Shown here piece after piece: positions 1 through 6,956 of a stretch of DNA of 9,217 bases. This stretch comes from JANRJY01 sp033763735 (GTDB taxonomy: Bacteria; Bacteroidota; Bacteroidia; Cytophagales; UBA9547). Position 1 is the first letter of the stretch; every line of letters starts with the position of its first letter. A program made the position numbers and the translations under genes. The notes under the pieces are model-generated. The model was not told the DNA's origin. It saw only the letters and a program-made list of their open reading frames with translations, and ran no database searches. The stretch covers positions 1-9,217 of the forward strand of contig JANRJY010000017.1 in the NCBI GenBank assembly GCA_033763735.1. Direction: 5' to 3'.

Positions 1-1208
1 TATTTGGCGGTTTTTGGGTTAAAATAAATCCACATTATAAAATCTTTCATTCTGAACTTACCTGGTTCTTTGGGTACCAAAAAGTAATTGAAATTTTTTG
101 CACCTGTTACTGCAACTCCACTTCTACTAATATCTTGATAAATATTAGGAGGGTATATGTCAATTAATTTACTTTCAAGTGTCAAAGGAGGACGAATAGC
201 TTGGATATTGCCTTCTCCTTTTATTTTGAAACTATAATTAAAACTTTTACCGGTAGTATATTTTTTGGTGTTTGTGCTTTCTTCCAAGCTAAATTGACCG
301 ACTGCCACCTGATCTCTTAGTGGATGAGAAGGCAAGTCTTTAACATATACCGACTTAGGTTTGGTATTAAATGTTTTAAAATCCTGTTGCACATTATTTC
401 CAAAAAACGAAGGAGTTTTGGCCACTTTAAACTTTATCATTTTAAGTGGCAATTCGGGGAATTTTACGGTTTCATTATTCAATGGGTAATAAGTTGCTCT
501 GTACAATTTATATTCATCAAACCTTTTGCCATCTATGGTGACTTTTTCAGGTCTTATTTCATCAATTGCAAAATTTTCTTCCCAACAATTGGCTGGTTTT
601 ATTTTTTTCAAAATACCCTGCATTTGTGTGCCAATGTCATAAAATTGCATTTGTGCTTGATTGGTTTCAGACACATAAAATGCTAAGGTGATCGTAAATC
701 CTTCACCAACAAATACTTTGTCTTTATTGGTTGACAAAGCAAAAAACGCATCTTCCTTCACATCCACAAATTCTCTGGCTCTGCCACCACCAAAAAAATC
801 GGCAAATGGATCGCCTCCGCCTTGAGGTGCTTGCTGTTGTTTGGGAGGACCTACTACAATAGTGAAACCGGGGTTTTGAATTTTTTTTCCGTTAATATCA
901 ATTGTAAATGGGGCAACTTTGAATTTGCCTTGTTTTACAGGTGCATAGGTTTGAACTATACTTGTTGAATAACTAATTTGTCCGTTTATAATATTGGTTG
1001 ATGATTGGGAGGAGGTGCCTCTTTTTTGCAAATAAGGAATTTCAGGAAATCCGGAATAGGTTCTTAACTGTTCATTTTGCAAAGTTATTGAAATGGTAAA
1101 TGCCTCATTTTGAGCAATATTGGTGTTGCCAATGCTGATGGTTGCATTTTGAGCAAGTAAATTATAGGCAAATGTTACACTTAAAATAAATAATATCTTC
1201 CTACACAT
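1..1208 (-). CDS. batD: BatD family aerotolerance protein, N-terminal 402 codons (runs off left edge)
   Basis: Reading the minus strand from the ATG at 1208-1206 gives an uninterrupted frame to the window edge. Residues 1-20 form a signal peptide (hydrophobic ILFILSVTFAYNLL ending in AQ). The rest is beta-rich periplasmic sequence with features I recognise from Bacteroidota BatD: an Ig-like first domain (about 21-120), a PPKQQQAP linker, the Gly-rich block GGGDPFADFFGGG (131-142), and a later repeat containing GEGNI (341-345) and FNPKT (396-400). Known of the family: BatD is an inner-membrane-anchored protein of the Bat (Bacteroides aerotolerance) cluster with MoxR ATPases and VWA proteins; its biochemical role is unclear. 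Full-length homologues are usually some 550-600 aa with a C-terminal membrane segment, so the missing part lies to the left. batA/B/C are not upstream here; the divergent neighbour is a GH3 gene. The start is supported by a promoter box just upstream. Confidence 0.85.
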   Translation of the reverse strand, partial: MCRKILFILSVTFAYNLLAQNATISIGNTNIAQNEAFTISITLQNEQLRTYSGFPEIPYLQKRGTSSQSSTNIINGQISYSTSIVQTYAPVKQGKFKVAPFTIDINGKKIQNPGFTIVVGPPKQQQAPQGGGDPFADFFGGGRAREFVDVKEDAFFALSTNKDKVFVGEGFTITLAFYVSETNQAQMQFYDIGTQMQGILKKIKPANCWEENFAIDEIRPEKVTIDGKRFDEYKLYRATYYPLNNETVKFPELPLKMIKFKVAKTPSFFGNNVQQDFKTFNTKPKSVYVKDLPSHPLRDQVAVGQFSLEESTNTKKYTTGKSFNYSFKIKGEGNIQAIRPPLTLESKLIDIYPPNIYQDISRSGVAVTGAKNFNYFLVPKEPGKFRMKDFIMWIYFNPKTAK

Positions 1209-1229
1209 ATTTTCGGTCTGATTCACCTG

Positions 1230-1261
1230 CAAAGATAAGTATTCAACTAATTGAATTGCAA
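1230..1261 (-). promoter_or_regulatory. Putative Bacteroidota promoter for batD
   Basis: Read on the minus strand, 1237-1230 is TATCTTTG, a perfect match to the Bacteroidota -7 form TAnnTTTG. A TTG at 1261-1259, 21 nt upstream, can serve as the -33 element. Transcription would begin near 1224, leaving a leader of about 15 nt before the batD ATG at 1208. The match is visible; promoter activity is inferred. Confidence 0.55.
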
Positions 1262-1311
1262 GTACATTTTGTCTGGCAAAATATTAAAATGATAATTTGC
1301 CATTTGAAATG

Positions 1312-1340
1312 TTGTGAAACTATAAAATCAATTATTTTTG
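1312..1340 (+). promoter_or_regulatory. Putative Bacteroidota promoter for the GH3-family gene
   Basis: TATTTTTG at 1333-1340 matches TAnnTTTG exactly. A TTG at 1312-1314 lies 18 nt upstream as the -33 element. The predicted leader before the ATG at 1359 is about 13 nt and A/T-rich with no Shine-Dalgarno, as is normal in this phylum. Together with the batD promoter it makes the 150-nt gap 1209-1358 a divergent promoter region. Confidence 0.5.
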
Positions 1341-1358
1341 ACCTCAATTTTTAAATAA

Positions 1359-2876
1359 ATGTCGCTTTTTAATTCTGTAATAAAATTTTTTCTTACCAAC
1401 AGGCTCATGGAAATTGAACGTTTCATGGAAAATCCTGCTGAAGTACAACATTTGGTATTCAAAGATCTAATTCAAAAATCAAAAGCTACCGAATGGGGGA
1501 AGCAATATGGATATGGGTATGATATGAATGAAATATCTTTTCAGAACAAAGTCCCTATTTCTACCTATGAAAATTTATATCCTTATATTGAAAGGATGCT
1601 CAAAGGCGAACAAAATATTCTTTGGCATTCAAAAATAGATTGGTTTTCTAAGTCTTCCGGCACCACAAATGACCGTAGCAAGTTTATCCCGGTGTCTTAT
1701 GAAGCAATAGAAGAGTGCCATAACAAATGTGGTAAAGACATGCTTTGTTTGATGATTAATAATTTCAATACCGATACTTTGGTGTTTGAAGGAAAAAGTC
1801 TTGCCATTGGTGGCACACACCATCCCAATCCTTTTAACCCGGAAACACGAGTAGGGGATGTGTCTGCTATTATAGTTCAAAATTTGCCACTTTGGGCCGA
1901 ATACTCAAGAGCACCCAGCAGAGAAATTGCATTCTTACCAAATTGGGAAGAAAAAATACGTTTGATGGTAGAAACGCTTGTAGATGAAAATATTACCAGC
2001 TTGTCCGGAGTGCCTACCTGGATGATTGTGGTACTCCATGCGATATTGGAAAAAACAGGTAAAAAAAACTTACTTGAAGTATGGCCAAATTTGGAAATAT
2101 TTTTACATGGCGCAGTTTCATTCGGTCCTTATAAAGAGATATTCAGGCAATTGATTCCATCTGATAAGTTTGCATATCTTGAATTGTACAATGCTTCGGA
2201 AGGCTTTTTTGGAATCCAGGATATTAAAGGAGCAGATGATATGTTATTGATGCTTGACCATGGTATTTTTTATGAATTTATTCCAATGGAACACATTGAC
2301 TCTGAGCACCCAAAAGCGCTTACAATTGATCAGGTAGAACTTGACAAAAACTACGCTATTGTTATTTCAACAAACTCAGGTTTGTGGAGATACAAAATTG
2401 GGGATACCATAAAATTTACATCTAAAAAACCATACAGAATAAAAATTACGGGTCGAACCAAAAGTTTTATCAATGCATTCGGAGAAGAAGTAGTAGTTGA
2501 AAATGCTGATAAAGCAGTTCAAAAAGCTTGTGAAGCCACAAATGCTACTTTGAAGGATTATACTGCCGGTCCAATATATATGGCAAGTAAAAACAAAGGC
2601 GGGCACGAGTGGATAATTGAATTTGAAGAAAAACCGGATTCGAAAGCACAATTCATTCAGGTACTTGACAACACACTTCGAGAAATCAATTCGGATTATG
2701 ATGCCAAAAGATATAAAGACATGGCTTTAGGTATGCCTGTAGTGCATTTTGTAAAGGAGGGTACATTTTATAACTGGCTCAAATCCAAAAATAAATTGGG
2801 CGGGCAACATAAAGTACCTAGGCTTGCCAACAATAGAACCTATATTGAGGAGATTTTGGCAATCAAAACACCCTAA
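1359..2876 (+). CDS. GH3-family acyl-adenylate-forming enzyme
   Basis: A 505-aa soluble protein with hallmarks of the GH3 branch of the ANL adenylating superfamily. Residues 98-103 (KSSGTT) with following S107-K108-F109-I110-P111 are the ATP phosphate-binding motif. YNASEGFFG (277-285) is the second nucleotide motif, holding the catalytic-type Glu281. WRYKIGD (343-349) supplies the ribose-binding Asp349. GRTKSF (365-370) followed by GEEVVVENAD (375-384) is the hinge to the small C-terminal domain. Plant GH3 enzymes adenylate jasmonate or auxin and join it to an amino acid. Bacterial homologues of about 500 aa are common in Bacteroidota, but their substrates are unknown to me, so only the chemistry (acyl adenylation, probably amide formation) can be inferred. 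No signal peptide, so cytoplasmic. It is followed by sucD after 102 nt with a separate promoter, so co-function is not implied. The ATG at 1359 is supported by the promoter spacing. Confidence 0.85.
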   Translation: MSLFNSVIKFFLTNRLMEIERFMENPAEVQHLVFKDLIQKSKATEWGKQYGYGYDMNEISFQNKVPISTYENLYPYIERMLKGEQNILWHSKIDWFSKSSGTTNDRSKFIPVSYEAIEECHNKCGKDMLCLMINNFNTDTLVFEGKSLAIGGTHHPNPFNPETRVGDVSAIIVQNLPLWAEYSRAPSREIAFLPNWEEKIRLMVETLVDENITSLSGVPTWMIVVLHAILEKTGKKNLLEVWPNLEIFLHGAVSFGPYKEIFRQLIPSDKFAYLELYNASEGFFGIQDIKGADDMLLMLDHGIFYEFIPMEHIDSEHPKALTIDQVELDKNYAIVISTNSGLWRYKIGDTIKFTSKKPYRIKITGRTKSFINAFGEEVVVENADKAVQKACEATNATLKDYTAGPIYMASKNKGGHEWIIEFEEKPDSKAQFIQVLDNTLREINSDYDAKRYKDMALGMPVVHFVKEGTFYNWLKSKNKLGGQHKVPRLANNRTYIEEILAIKTP

Positions 2877-2916
2877 AACTTAATTATTAATTAATAAAAA
2901 CGAAATTCTTCTTTTT

Positions 2917-2947
2917 TTTGCATGGCACTATAATTAATCTATATTTG
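2917..2947 (+). promoter_or_regulatory. Putative Bacteroidota promoter for sucD
   Basis: TTTG (2917-2920), a 19-nt spacer, then TATATTTG (2940-2947) is an almost ideal Bacteroidota housekeeping promoter. Transcription would start near 2953, giving a leader of about 26 nt to the ATG at 2979. This is the best promoter match in the window and argues that sucD is transcribed independently of the upstream GH3 gene. Confidence 0.65.
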
Positions 2948-2978
2948 CAATTGCCAAAAAAATATTATTCTCCTAAAA

Positions 2979-3857
2979 ATGAGTGTACTTGTTAATAAAA
3001 ATTCCCGCGTAATTGTTCAAGGTTTTACCGGTTCCGAAGGTTCGTTTCATGCCCAACAAATGATTGAATATGGAACTAAAGTTGTAGGAGGAGTCACACC
3101 AGGCAAAGGGGGTACAATGCATTTGGAACGTCCCGTTTTTAATACAGTTGCAGAATCTGTCAAAAAAGAAGGAGCAGATGTTTCTATTATTTTTGTTCCA
3201 CCGGCATTTGCTGCGGATGCAATTATGGAAGCTGCTGATGCAGGCATTAAAGTTATTGTTTGTATAACCGAAGGCATTCCGGTTCAGGATATGATATATG
3301 CAAAGGCATTTGTAAAACAAAAAGGAGTGATATTAATAGGGCCTAATTGCCCTGGGGTAATTACAGCCGAAGAAGCGAAAGTAGGTATCATGCCTGGTTT
3401 TATTTTCAAAAAGGGTACAATTGGAATAGTTTCTAAATCAGGAACACTAACATATGAAGCTGCTGATCAAATCGTAAAAGCAGGTTTAGGTATTACAACA
3501 GCTATCGGAATTGGTGGTGACCCTATCATTGGTACTCCAACTAAAGATGCAGTTGAAATGTTGATGAACGATCCTGAAACTCAAGGTATTGTAATGATTG
3601 GCGAAATTGGGGGAAGCTATGAAGCTGATGCAGCTCGTTGGATTAAAGAAAATGGCAATAAAAAACCCGTTGTTGGTTTCATTGCCGGTCAAACTGCCCC
3701 TAAAGGTCGCAGGATGGGTCACGCAGGTGCCATTATTGGTGGTGCTGATGATACCGCTGAAGCCAAAATCAAAGTAATGAAAGAATGTGGCTTGCATGTA
3801 TCTATGTCACCAGCTACTATTGGAGATACTATGTTAGCTGCTTTAGGAAAGAAATAG
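2979..3857 (+). CDS. sucD: Succinyl-CoA synthetase (succinate-CoA ligase) alpha subunit
   Basis: A full-length 292-aa alpha subunit of the TCA-cycle enzyme converting succinyl-CoA, phosphate and NDP to succinate, CoA and NTP. The N-terminal CoA-binding Rossmann domain has GFTGSEGSFH (15-24) and the loop VTPGKGG (39-45). GPNCPGVI (121-128) and SKSGTLTYEA (152-161) are family signatures. GRRMGHAGAI (243-252) places the phosphorylated active-site histidine at His248, equivalent to His246 in E. coli. The length is normal and no key residue is missing. The beta subunit gene sucC is not adjacent, a split arrangement I know from other Bacteroidota. The protein ends ALGKK, and the stop codon sits inside a palindrome shared with the convergent gene only 6 nt away. 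Confidence 0.97.
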   Translation: MSVLVNKNSRVIVQGFTGSEGSFHAQQMIEYGTKVVGGVTPGKGGTMHLERPVFNTVAESVKKEGADVSIIFVPPAFAADAIMEAADAGIKVIVCITEGIPVQDMIYAKAFVKQKGVILIGPNCPGVITAEEAKVGIMPGFIFKKGTIGIVSKSGTLTYEAADQIVKAGLGITTAIGIGGDPIIGTPTKDAVEMLMNDPETQGIVMIGEIGGSYEADAARWIKENGNKKPVVGFIAGQTAPKGRRMGHAGAIIGGADDTAEAKIKVMKECGLHVSMSPATIGDTMLAALGKK

Positions 3858-3872
3858 TAACAACTATTTCTT
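3849..3872. terminator. Palindrome between convergent genes, possible bidirectional terminator
   Basis: AAGAAATAGT (3849-3858) and ACTATTTCTT (3863-3872) are perfect 10-nt reverse complements around the 4-nt loop AACA. Both convergent genes end AAG AAA TAG, so each TAG lies in one arm. The stem is AT-rich and only short T-rich tracts follow, so it would be a weak intrinsic terminator. The palindrome is certain; the function is inferred. Confidence 0.45.
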
Positions 3873-4547
3873 ACTCTTTATTAACACATAAAATCCGACT
3901 AATGATACCATTGTTAAGATGATACTAATGGTAATTTTTTCAATGGTTAGTTGATTTATATGTTGAATATCACTTATCGAATGGCCAATAATTGCAAATA
4001 TTAGGGTTCTAGGCAACATTCCCAATAATCCGTAAGAAGTAAAATTTTTAAAATTAACACCTAACACTTGAAGTAATATATTCGAAATTGCAAATGGCAC
4101 TATTGGTGTCAAACGTATAATTACAATAAATTCTCTTTGTTTTCGATCTATTTTTGTAAGATAATTATCTATTGAAGGAATACTTTTTAACCATTGAAGA
4201 GTAGATGCAGAATCTAATAATTTAGAAACAAAATATCCTATTGATTGTGCAACTATTAAGGCTGGAATACAATAAACCAATGAAACATATCCAAATAAGT
4301 AGCCACCAAATAAGGCAATAAATGAACTGGGTGTTAAGGAAAATGCAATTGTAACGCTAAAAATAAGGTATATCAAACTGATATCCAAAGGATGTAAATT
4401 TTGAAAAAAAAAGTAATTGTCGGTAAGCAACCAAATCAAATTACCGGAAAAAAAAATGGGAGCTACTATTAATATTAACAAAAATAAAGCCAATAAAACA
4501 TTGCCTTTTTTGAAAAGTTCAATGATGTTTTTAGCTTGACTAAGCAA
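3864..4547 (-). CDS. TVP38/TMEM64-type (VTT/DedA superfamily) membrane protein, TTG start
   Basis: A 227-aa integral membrane protein matching the VTT layout. There is a first helix at about 17-34 and a second at 57-72. A re-entrant region follows with GGYLFG (81-86), then a hydrophobic run to about 106. The core signature RLTPIVPFAISN (145-156) comes next, then G163, the YGLLGMLPR stretch (172-180), G188, and a final helix at about 205-223. VTT/DedA-superfamily proteins are linked to lipid scrambling/transport and envelope homeostasis in other organisms; no specific substrate can be assigned here. No in-frame ATG precedes Met177, and an upstream stop lies only five codons before 4547, so TTG at 4547-4545 (or ATT just before it) must start the protein. 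It follows the 148-aa membrane gene after a 17-nt gap, so the two are probably one transcript and translationally coupled. Confidence 0.8.
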   Translation of the reverse strand: MLSQAKNIIELFKKGNVLLALFLLILIVAPIFFSGNLIWLLTDNYFFFQNLHPLDISLIYLIFSVTIAFSLTPSSFIALFGGYLFGYVSLVYCIPALIVAQSIGYFVSKLLDSASTLQWLKSIPSIDNYLTKIDRKQREFIVIIRLTPIVPFAISNILLQVLGVNFKNFTSYGLLGMLPRTLIFAIIGHSISDIQHINQLTIEKITISIILTMVSLVGFYVLIKSKK

Positions 4548-4564
4548 AATATATGTTGCTCAAA

Positions 4565-5011
4565 TTAAGCATGAGGCGTTACAACTAACTTCAGTTGTTG
4601 TAATGAAAAAGTTAGCACAATAGCCCAGAAAATAGAGCTTATAAGCATATAAACAAATATTTTTCGTTTGCTTACACCGAAAGAAGTTGCCACCATAGTG
4701 CCTATTATTGGGCTAAATATGATAGGCGTTAAAAATGCAACACCCTGCATTCCAAATCTTTGCCAAAGGGAAACCATTCTTCGTGATTTTTTGGTAAACA
4801 AATTTGGCTTTTTAAACTTTATCATCACGTTGGCTTTAAACCAATAACCAAGTGTTGAAAAAAGAAGTACGCTCGTCATCATACCTAATACAGAAAGCAT
4901 TATAGTTTCAAAAGTACTTAAGCCTAATGCGGTTGCCGACACCGGACCTCCGATGAATTTAATCATGCTTAATATAAAAACAGAAAGCCATTTGGTTACT
5001 TGTTCCAACAT
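4565..5011 (-). CDS. Small multi-pass membrane protein (148 aa), VTT-like or small-multidrug-export-like
   Basis: A 148-aa hydrophobic protein with four likely membrane segments (about 8-22, 33-56, 89-110 and 118-136) and a basic cytoplasmic loop rich in K/R (59-84, e.g. KKPNLFTKKSRR). The second half reads RFGMQGVAFLTP...GTMVATSFG (85-112), an Arg-Gly-Gly-Pro-Gly spacing that resembles the core of VTT/DedA proteins and of the small membrane proteins annotated as 'small multi-drug export'. I do not recognise a characterised homologue and do not assign transport activity. The ATG at 5011 is clear. It is the first gene of a minus-strand pair with the VTT protein, 17 nt upstream of it, which suggests a shared membrane function or a hetero-oligomer. 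No good TAnnTTTG box is seen upstream on the minus strand. Confidence 0.65.
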   Translation of the reverse strand: MLEQVTKWLSVFILSMIKFIGGPVSATALGLSTFETIMLSVLGMMTSVLLFSTLGYWFKANVMIKFKKPNLFTKKSRRMVSLWQRFGMQGVAFLTPIIFSPIIGTMVATSFGVSKRKIFVYMLISSIFWAIVLTFSLQQLKLVVTPHA

Positions 5012-5127
5012 TATAGTATATAGTATTTAAAACCGATTGCAATTTACCTTGAATTATTATAACATTTTTAATAATTTACATATAAAGATTACATCACCCC
5101 GATTTATTTATTGCAACTTTTTTGTGT

Positions 5128-5135
5128 TTACTTTG
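5128..5135 (+). promoter_or_regulatory. Weak candidate -7 box for the outer-membrane barrel gene
   Basis: TTACTTTG at 5128-5135 differs from TAnnTTTG at one position. The best TTG upstream (5111-5113) leaves only a 14-nt gap, shorter than usual. If used, transcription would begin near 5142, which fits a start codon at 5165 and would exclude one at 5111. This is weak evidence. Confidence 0.25.
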
Positions 5136-5164
5136 TATTACCTTTCATATTCATTTACAATCAA

Positions 5165-6892
5165 TTGAATAATTTCATACATCAAAGTATATTATTTCTC
5201 TCTATTTTTAGCGTAAGTATATCTACTTATGCTCAAGGAGTATTTGCACCAATTAACCCTGATTATTACCATTTAGTGGATAGATATGAAATTTTATCAG
5301 GCAAATTCGCTCCCAAAATCTTTACCACCTACAAAGCAATCCTCAGAAAAGACATAGCCGGTTTTGCTGATTCGCTCAAAGCTGATTCAAACAATTTCTC
5401 AAAAGTTGATAAATTCAACATCAGTTACTTAGCCAACGATAATTGGGAGTTTTTTCCGGATAGTTTGCATATTGGAAATTCAAAGAGAAAACCTATTTTA
5501 AAGTATTTATATCAAAAACAAAACGCTGCAATTAGTTTCAGAAACAATGAATTCGAATTTCAAATAAACCCTGTTATTAATTTCGAACAAACTACTGATA
5601 ATAAGTCATACCCGCTTAGTCTTAATACAAGGGGAGTCGAAATCAGAGGTATGATAGGAAAAAGGTTAGGTTTTTATACAATGTTGTCTGATAATCAAGC
5701 ATTTGTACATCAATATGTCGCTAATCAAATGAATATGGATCCAAATGCTACAAATGTGGCATTCCAAGGAGAAGGATTTACCAAATCATTTGTTCCCACA
5801 AGTAAATATTTTAAAAATCCAAATCAAAATGGCTACGATTTCTTTTCAGCCAGAGGATATATTTATTTTAATGTCATCAAACAAATCAGCATACAATTTG
5901 GGCATGACAAAAATTTCATTGGCAATGGTTACCGATCTATGTTTTTGTCGGACAATTCAAGCAAATACTTATTTCTGAGGGCTATAACCAAAGTTTGGAA
6001 ACTTAATTACACCAATTTGTTTACAGAAATGACTGCTACTAATATCAGTGGTAATAAATACAACCCTCGTAAATACTTAGCTATGCATCATTTAGGGATA
6101 AATATTACCAAAAATCTAAATGTGGGTTTGTTTGAGGCAATCATGTTTCAACGCAACGACTCACTAACTGGAAACAACGGATTTGAACTCAACTATCTTA
6201 ATCCCGTAATATTTTATCGTGAAGTTGAATCTTATTTGGGAAGCCTTGATAAAACTACGGTAGGATTAGATTTGAAGTGGAATTTCTTAAAACATTTTTC
6301 ATTTTATGGACAATTTGGATTACATGAATTTAAATTAGAGAAATTAATGGCTCAAAAAGGATGGTGGGGCAACAAATATGTTTGGCAAGTAGGTTTGAAA
6401 TATATCAATGTGTTTGGAGTTAAAAATTTGGATTTGCAACTGGAGAACAATTTTGCACGACCGTTTGCGTATGCCGACAAAAATTCATATACAGGTTTCA
6501 CTAACTACGGACAACCGTTGGCACATCCTTTAGGTGCTAATTTTTATGAAATGATTGGAATAATCAGATACCAACCAATCAATCGACTTTCTATTAATCC
6601 TAAAATTTTCTATATGGTTTATGGAACTGATTATGATAGTACAAATTATGGAGGAAATCTTTTTAAATCTTATATAAGTCGTACTATGGAGGAAGGAAAT
6701 ATAGTAGGTCAAGGGAACAAAAACACCGTAATATTCGCTTCAATCAATGTATCTTATATGTTATTTCATAATTTTTTTATTGAAATCCGTCATACGTATC
6801 GTCAGCATAAAAGTGCTTCAATTCAAATTGCAGATAATTTTACAACTTTTGGTATTAGGTGGAATATCGCAGCCAGACTGCACGAATTTTAA
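5165..6892 (+). CDS. Wzi/RemB-like outer-membrane beta-barrel protein, TTG start
   Basis: An exported beta-barrel of 575 aa if started at the TTG at 5165. That start gives a signal peptide of about 24 residues (NNFIHQ, then ILFLSIFSVSISTYAQ). The open frame extends up to another TTG at 5111, but that adds 18 atypical hydrophobic residues. There is no in-frame ATG until deep inside the protein. The mature part has alternating aromatic beta-strands and ends in Phe (ARLHEF), as outer-membrane barrels do. The motif FGHDKNFIGNGYRS (245-258 in this numbering) followed by LFLRAIT resembles the conserved core of Wzi-type capsule-assembly proteins and of proteins annotated as gliding-motility RemB in flavobacteria. 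Function is therefore inferred as surface polysaccharide or adhesion/motility-related, not proven. The next gene, 64 nt downstream and also exported, has its own promoter-like boxes. Confidence 0.65.
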   Translation: MNNFIHQSILFLSIFSVSISTYAQGVFAPINPDYYHLVDRYEILSGKFAPKIFTTYKAILRKDIAGFADSLKADSNNFSKVDKFNISYLANDNWEFFPDSLHIGNSKRKPILKYLYQKQNAAISFRNNEFEFQINPVINFEQTTDNKSYPLSLNTRGVEIRGMIGKRLGFYTMLSDNQAFVHQYVANQMNMDPNATNVAFQGEGFTKSFVPTSKYFKNPNQNGYDFFSARGYIYFNVIKQISIQFGHDKNFIGNGYRSMFLSDNSSKYLFLRAITKVWKLNYTNLFTEMTATNISGNKYNPRKYLAMHHLGINITKNLNVGLFEAIMFQRNDSLTGNNGFELNYLNPVIFYREVESYLGSLDKTTVGLDLKWNFLKHFSFYGQFGLHEFKLEKLMAQKGWWGNKYVWQVGLKYINVFGVKNLDLQLENNFARPFAYADKNSYTGFTNYGQPLAHPLGANFYEMIGIIRYQPINRLSINPKIFYMVYGTDYDSTNYGGNLFKSYISRTMEEGNIVGQGNKNTVIFASINVSYMLFHNFFIEIRHTYRQHKSASIQIADNFTTFGIRWNIAARLHEF

Positions 6893-6929
6893 TACTTTTG
6901 TGAAGATTTGTCCTAAAAATATATATTTG
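6893..6929 (+). promoter_or_regulatory. Tandem candidate promoter boxes for the PD40-OmpA gene
   Basis: TATATTTG at 6922-6929 matches TAnnTTTG, with a TTTG (6897-6900) 21 nt upstream. Starting right after the preceding stop codon, TACTTTTG (6893-6900) is itself another perfect TAnnTTTG match. The downstream box would give a leader of about 22 nt before the ATG at 6957. Two boxes may mean two start sites, or the upstream one may only supply the -33 TTTG. Confidence 0.5.
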
Positions 6930-6956
6930 TAATTCATTGAATTAACTCGAATTAAA

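Noticed and set aside
324..686. A 120-codon open frame on the plus strand
   Set aside because: It lies wholly opposite batD, has no family features and a composition typical of antisense to a real gene.
2879..2895. AT palindrome after the GH3 gene (TTAATTATTAATTAA region) as terminator
   Set aside because: It has no GC pairs, and the nearest T-run lies well downstream where it overlaps the sucD promoter's -33 element.
5111..5164. TTG at 5111 as start of the outer-membrane barrel gene
   Set aside because: It adds 18 residues ahead of a normal-looking signal peptide and would lie upstream of the only promoter-like box; the TTG at 5165 gives a typical 24-residue signal peptide.
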